64,000 nt of DNA from Gigaspora margarita (taxonomy: Eukaryota > Glomeromycota > Glomeromycetes > Diversisporales > Gigasporaceae): NCBI GenBank assembly GCA_009809945.1, contig WTPW01002142.1, positions 37,320 through 101,319 on the forward strand, read 5' to 3'. The notes below the pieces were generated by a model, which searched no databases, was not told the DNA's origin, and saw nothing but the letters and a program-made list of their open reading frames with translations. The translations under genes were made by a program, and so were the position numbers. Shown one piece after another: positions 60,610 to 64,000 of the stretch. Position 1 is the stretch's first letter. The number at the start of each line of letters is the position of its first letter.

Positions 60610-61477
60610 TCCCTTCAATTGTAGTAGAACACAGGCAAATTTGCCTGTGTTTTTACACTTTTTTTGCTCTGATTTACTTTTTTTAAATACTAAGATAATT
60701 AAATAAAACTTTGTACAATTATATTTGAAAATAAGGATTACTTTTTTACAAAATTAGATTTTATATTGTAAGAAAAAAATTTTAAGTTATATATAAGCTA
60801 AAAATAGATAACTTTAAGAAAAAAATTTTTTAAAAAATTTTATCACAATTTCTTTGTAATCTTATTTAGTTTTAGTTTTAAAGCTATAGTTCTTAAGACA
60901 ATATTGTAGTTTATATAAAAAATGATAACTTTTATTATTGCAAGTTTAATGATTTATTTGTAAAAATTAAGGCTTGTATTAACAGTAAAAATTTTTTTTA
61001 TAGACGGGAACATATGAAATTTAAAAAAACCTAAAGAAAAATTTTAATAGTAAAAATGCTAATACAAGAATTTTAAACTTTGATTATACTAAAGTTTTCT
61101 AATAATTTTGAAAAATTTTTATAACAAAGTTATTAAAACAAAACTTAAAGTATATTTTTTACTTAGAAAAGATATAGCTAAAATCAATACCGTATCCTAT
61201 TATGAATAAGCACCCACTTTTTTGAAATTTCAAACTCAACGTTCTTGATAACTATCTTATCAAACTTAATAAAAATTTTTTTATTTAAATTTTATAGATC
61301 TATAAAATTTAAATAAAAAAATTTTTATTAAGTTTGATTAGATAGTTATCAAGAATGTTGAGTTTGAAATTTCAAAAAAGGGGGTGCTTATTCATAATAG
61401 GATATGGTATTTAAAATTTTATTAAAAAAAATTTTTAAAATACGCAGGCAAATTTGCATTTGTTACAATCTAAGGGA
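60610..61477. mobile_element. TA-flanked foldback MITE (TCCCTT ends), copy 2
   Basis: Ends TCCCTTCAATTGTAGTAGA and ACAATCTAAGGGA, TA at 60608-60609 and 61478-61479. Just inside is a GGCAAATTTGCCTG hairpin as in 4430-5214. The insertion at 61190-61407 lies in the right arm. Confidence 0.72.
61190..61407. mobile_element. Nested TA-flanked perfect hairpin MITE
   Basis: Ends CCGTATCCTATTATGAATAA and TTATTCATAATAGGATATGG with TA at 61188-61189 and 61408-61409. The entire 218 bp is a hairpin whose core (AAATTTTATAGATCTATAAA) resembles the palindromes of the 44985-47100 array. Confidence 0.85.
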
Positions 61478-61609
61478 TAGTTTAGCCATTATGCATAATG
61501 CAGCAAATTTCTTATCGCATAAATGCACTCAAAATATATCTCAATTTGAATTATAAAAAAACAATGAATTGCAAGTTGGTATACAAATCAATTCTTATGA
61601 CTTATTATA

Positions 61610-63548
61610 GCTTCTAGCATTATGTCCAGGTTTACCACACATTTGACAAATATATTTATGCTTAACCTCACTACTATTAGCTAAAGAATTAGTTAAAAAA
61701 CTTTTATTAGTATTATTTAACTCATTAATATTAAGTGATTGAAAAGGAACCCTTAATGCAAATGTATTGTCCAAATGTCATATTGATTCTTTGTATAAAT
61801 TAGGATCGGGTAAATTAAGTGCACCATTATTAGTTCTACTATAATGCAATCAGTTTCTGATGATAACTTGATTCTTTTAGTTGCTGGTCGTTCACGCTAT
61901 TTGCAAATAATAGGATCTGCAATATCCATATTAATATTTTCTTGACTCATTTTTTCAATACTATTTTTCTTACAGGCAATAAATGTATCTATTATGCTAA
62001 TAAATTCATCTATACAATCAAAGTTAAGCGCTATATTAAGTGTTTTTTCATCTTTCCAAATCTCTGTGAATATATAACCTTTTTTTGAACACATCGTTTT
62101 CAGCTATAAATATATTTGATGCTCTAAGTCAATTAATAATATGGAAGTCATTTACTATATATTTAGTATTATCAACCTGCTAAAATTGTATTGTAATCAG
62201 TGTTTATTTCTATATGCGAAATCTGCAGAACGCAGATTGAAAGTTAATTCCACAAGCAAAAATTTTTAGGAATCTGCGGATTATTATGTGCTGCGCATGT
62301 TGCGCATAATTTTTTTATTTTTTATTATGTTTACAAGAATTGCTAAGTTTTTCCGCATATTAAAATAAATTGAATTTTAAACACTGATTGTAATACCTAT
62401 TGACTCTTCTTGTGGTTGATTATCTTGGTTTTGAAAGGTTTCAATATACTATCGTTTAGCAATAAAATTGATATTAAACTTAGCCGCTTTTGAACATAAT
62501 ATAATATGAAAAAAATGTGAACATACGAGTTCACGGTTAATAATAGATAAACATATACATAAATGGCTTCCATCAATAAGCAAAATAACATAGTGTTTAT
62601 ATTCTCTTGTAAGTCCAAATAATTTCCATATCTCTACAATATCGGCTAATTGTATTTTAACCATTAAATAACTTAAAGTTGCTTGTAGTTTATCGAGTAG
62701 ATCCTTAAGAAATCCTATGTCACTATTGATCTCATCATTCTAATAATAAATAGAAAAGTAAATTCAGTAAAGCTATTAATTTTATACTGTTATCTAGTAC
62801 AAAACATCTAAACATATTGGTATATTATTAATAGTCTCTATAGAAATTAAGTTTGAATGATATAAAAGAGTACCAAGAATTTGTTGTCGCTGAATTAACA
62901 GTATGTAAAGCGTGAGATATTTTTTCATTTGATCAAATATTTTAGAAAAAACTGGTTCAATAATTGAAGATGCATCATTTGCTGGGAGACTTTGAAGATA
63001 ATTGTTATGGCGAGCCTATTTGGCTTCATTATCTAATTGTGTTTGAATTTGGTTATGCAGTGTGCATAGTAAAGACATACTATTTGTCCCTTCTTTAATT
63101 AACCTATTCATCACCTCAACTCTTTGAGTACTCTGGATTCTAGCTATAAATACATTAATTTGAAAACATTTAGCCCATGCATGGTAATTCTGTTGAAGAG
63201 TATGATTAAGATATCCTTGTACTTGTGGATATTTTTCAATCAATCTTGCCATCGACAATGAAATTCGTTTTCAAAAAAATTATTTCTTACATATAAAAAC
63301 TCTTTATAAAATGATTCATAGTTTTTTCCTAATTTACTTTATAGATTCTTTTTCAAATTCTCTTTAATATGAAATATACAGAGAAAATAATTGATAGTAG
63401 GCATTTTTAAACCTATAGCACTTATTAAAGCAAGATCAGAATCTGAAAATAGACAAATGGGGTTTATTATAAGTTGCTTCAAGAATGCACTCTAAAAACT
63501 ATTCATAACTTTCAGTTGTCTCATCCTCAGAGAGAATTGTGCAACTAA
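61610..63548 (-). pseudogene. MULE transposase remains with SWIM finger and zinc knuckle
   Basis: Minus strand, N to C: YE-stop-FLECILEATYNKPHLSIF (63500s), a frameshift, then DSDLALISAIGLKMPTINYF and LCIFHIKENLKKNL, which is the MULE transposase core (catalytic Asp, then Cys/His motif). A further frame (63258-63016) gives YHAWAKCFQINVFIARIQST, typical of the region after the core. 62664-62449 encodes the SWIM zinc finger CIC...LVCSHFF. 62094-61897 is a linker. About 61660-61610 is a zinc knuckle CQMCGKPGHNARSY whose last Cys is changed to Tyr (TGT to TAT). A hAT-like MITE (62198-62386) interrupts it and the N-terminal end is cut by the element starting at 63549. No terminal repeats were found. 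An intact relative could have mobilised the 9-bp-duplication elements here. Confidence 0.78.
62198..62386. mobile_element. hAT-like MITE in the MULE remains
   Basis: Ends CAGTGTTTATTTC and AATTTTAAACACTG, exact 8-bp duplication ATTGTAAT (62190-62197, 62387-62394). Contains small palindromes (AATCTGCAGAACGCAGATT, TGCGCATGTTGCGCA). Confidence 0.9.
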
Positions 63549-64000
63549 GAGGGCATCCATAAATTACGTTATGCTTGAGAGTGGGTCCCCCAAAATATAA
63601 CAATTTTGCAATATGTAAGGGGGGGTCCTCCCAACATAACGCAATTTTTTTATAAAAATTTGTCTAAAACTTGATCCAGTGGTCAGAATTGGATGATTTT
63701 GGTACCATTCGAATCGTCTCGAGGAGAGGATTCGAATGGTACCAAAATCATTTAATTTGGATCACTAGATCACGTTTTATTAACGAAATACTATTGGTTA
63801 TTATGTTTTCTTATAAAATTACTATAAAATCAATAATATTTCGTTAATAAAACGTGATCCAGTGATCTAAATAAAACGATTTTGGTACTATTGGATTCGT
63901 CTCATAGAGACGAATCGAATGGTACCAAAATCATCCAGATTGGACCACTGGTTCATAATATATTCAAGTTTTTGTAAAATTATATATATAAACATACGGA
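63549..64000. mobile_element. Inverted-repeat element running off the window, with two GTCTC/GAGAC modules
   Basis: It starts GAGGGCATCCATAAATTACG directly against the MULE coding remains. It then has a hairpin GTTATG...GGGGGTCC...CATAACGC and two complete GGTACCATTCGA modules (63671-63775, 63855-63955) separated by an inverted AACGAAATACTATTGGTTAT segment. The right end is outside the window, so class and duplication cannot be decided. Confidence 0.55.

Overview
The window looks like a chromosome piece from an arbuscular mycorrhizal fungus (Glomeromycotina, Rhizophagus-like). This is inference from several things: extreme A+T content; a fungal Zn2Cys6 transcription factor with four exons and short introns; decayed genes of types expanded in these fungi (BTB-TLDc, Plavaka transposases, SWIM-domain MULE transposases); and a dense crust of small inverted-repeat transposons. 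There is no sign of prokaryotic organisation (no operons, no Shine-Dalgarno sites).

Only one host gene looks whole: a minus-strand Zn2Cys6/Fungal_trans transcription factor at 20298-23725. Its four exons sum to exactly 1004 codons (1003 residues plus stop). It sits alone in a roughly 12 kb island (about 17.6-30.5 kb) that contains CpG, few palindromic elements and no recognisable autonomous transposon.

Left of the island (1-17.6 kb) lie a long tRNA-headed retroposon split by a hAT-like element, a 5'-truncated relative split by a TTAA-flanked element, TA-flanked, TAA-flanked and 8-bp-duplication inverted-repeat elements, tandem hairpin repeats, and a decayed BTB-TLDc gene (14440-16434). Right of the island (30.5-64 kb) are a 1.4 kb foldback element; a giant 6.4 kb inverted repeat (37.3-43.7 kb) holding at least five later insertions; a roughly 390-bp tandem array of hairpins (44.99-47.1 kb); and a 5'-truncated LINE with RNase H (48.9-51.5 kb). 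These are followed by a decayed five-exon gene cut by a hAT-like element (51.9-55.0 kb), Plavaka transposase remains cut by a tRNA-derived SINE (57.4-59.9 kb), and MULE transposase remains (61.6-63.5 kb).

The most informative signals come from insertion-site logic: more than twenty elements can be delimited by their own terminal repeats, most with target-site duplications readable by eye (2-bp TA, 3-bp TAA, 4-bp TTAA, 8-bp, 9-bp, and 12-17 bp for retroposons). Two short palindromic modules recur inside elements with different target-site types. Premature stops in the decayed genes are nearly all C:G to T:A changes, which points to methylation or RIP-like mutation confined to the repeat-rich parts.
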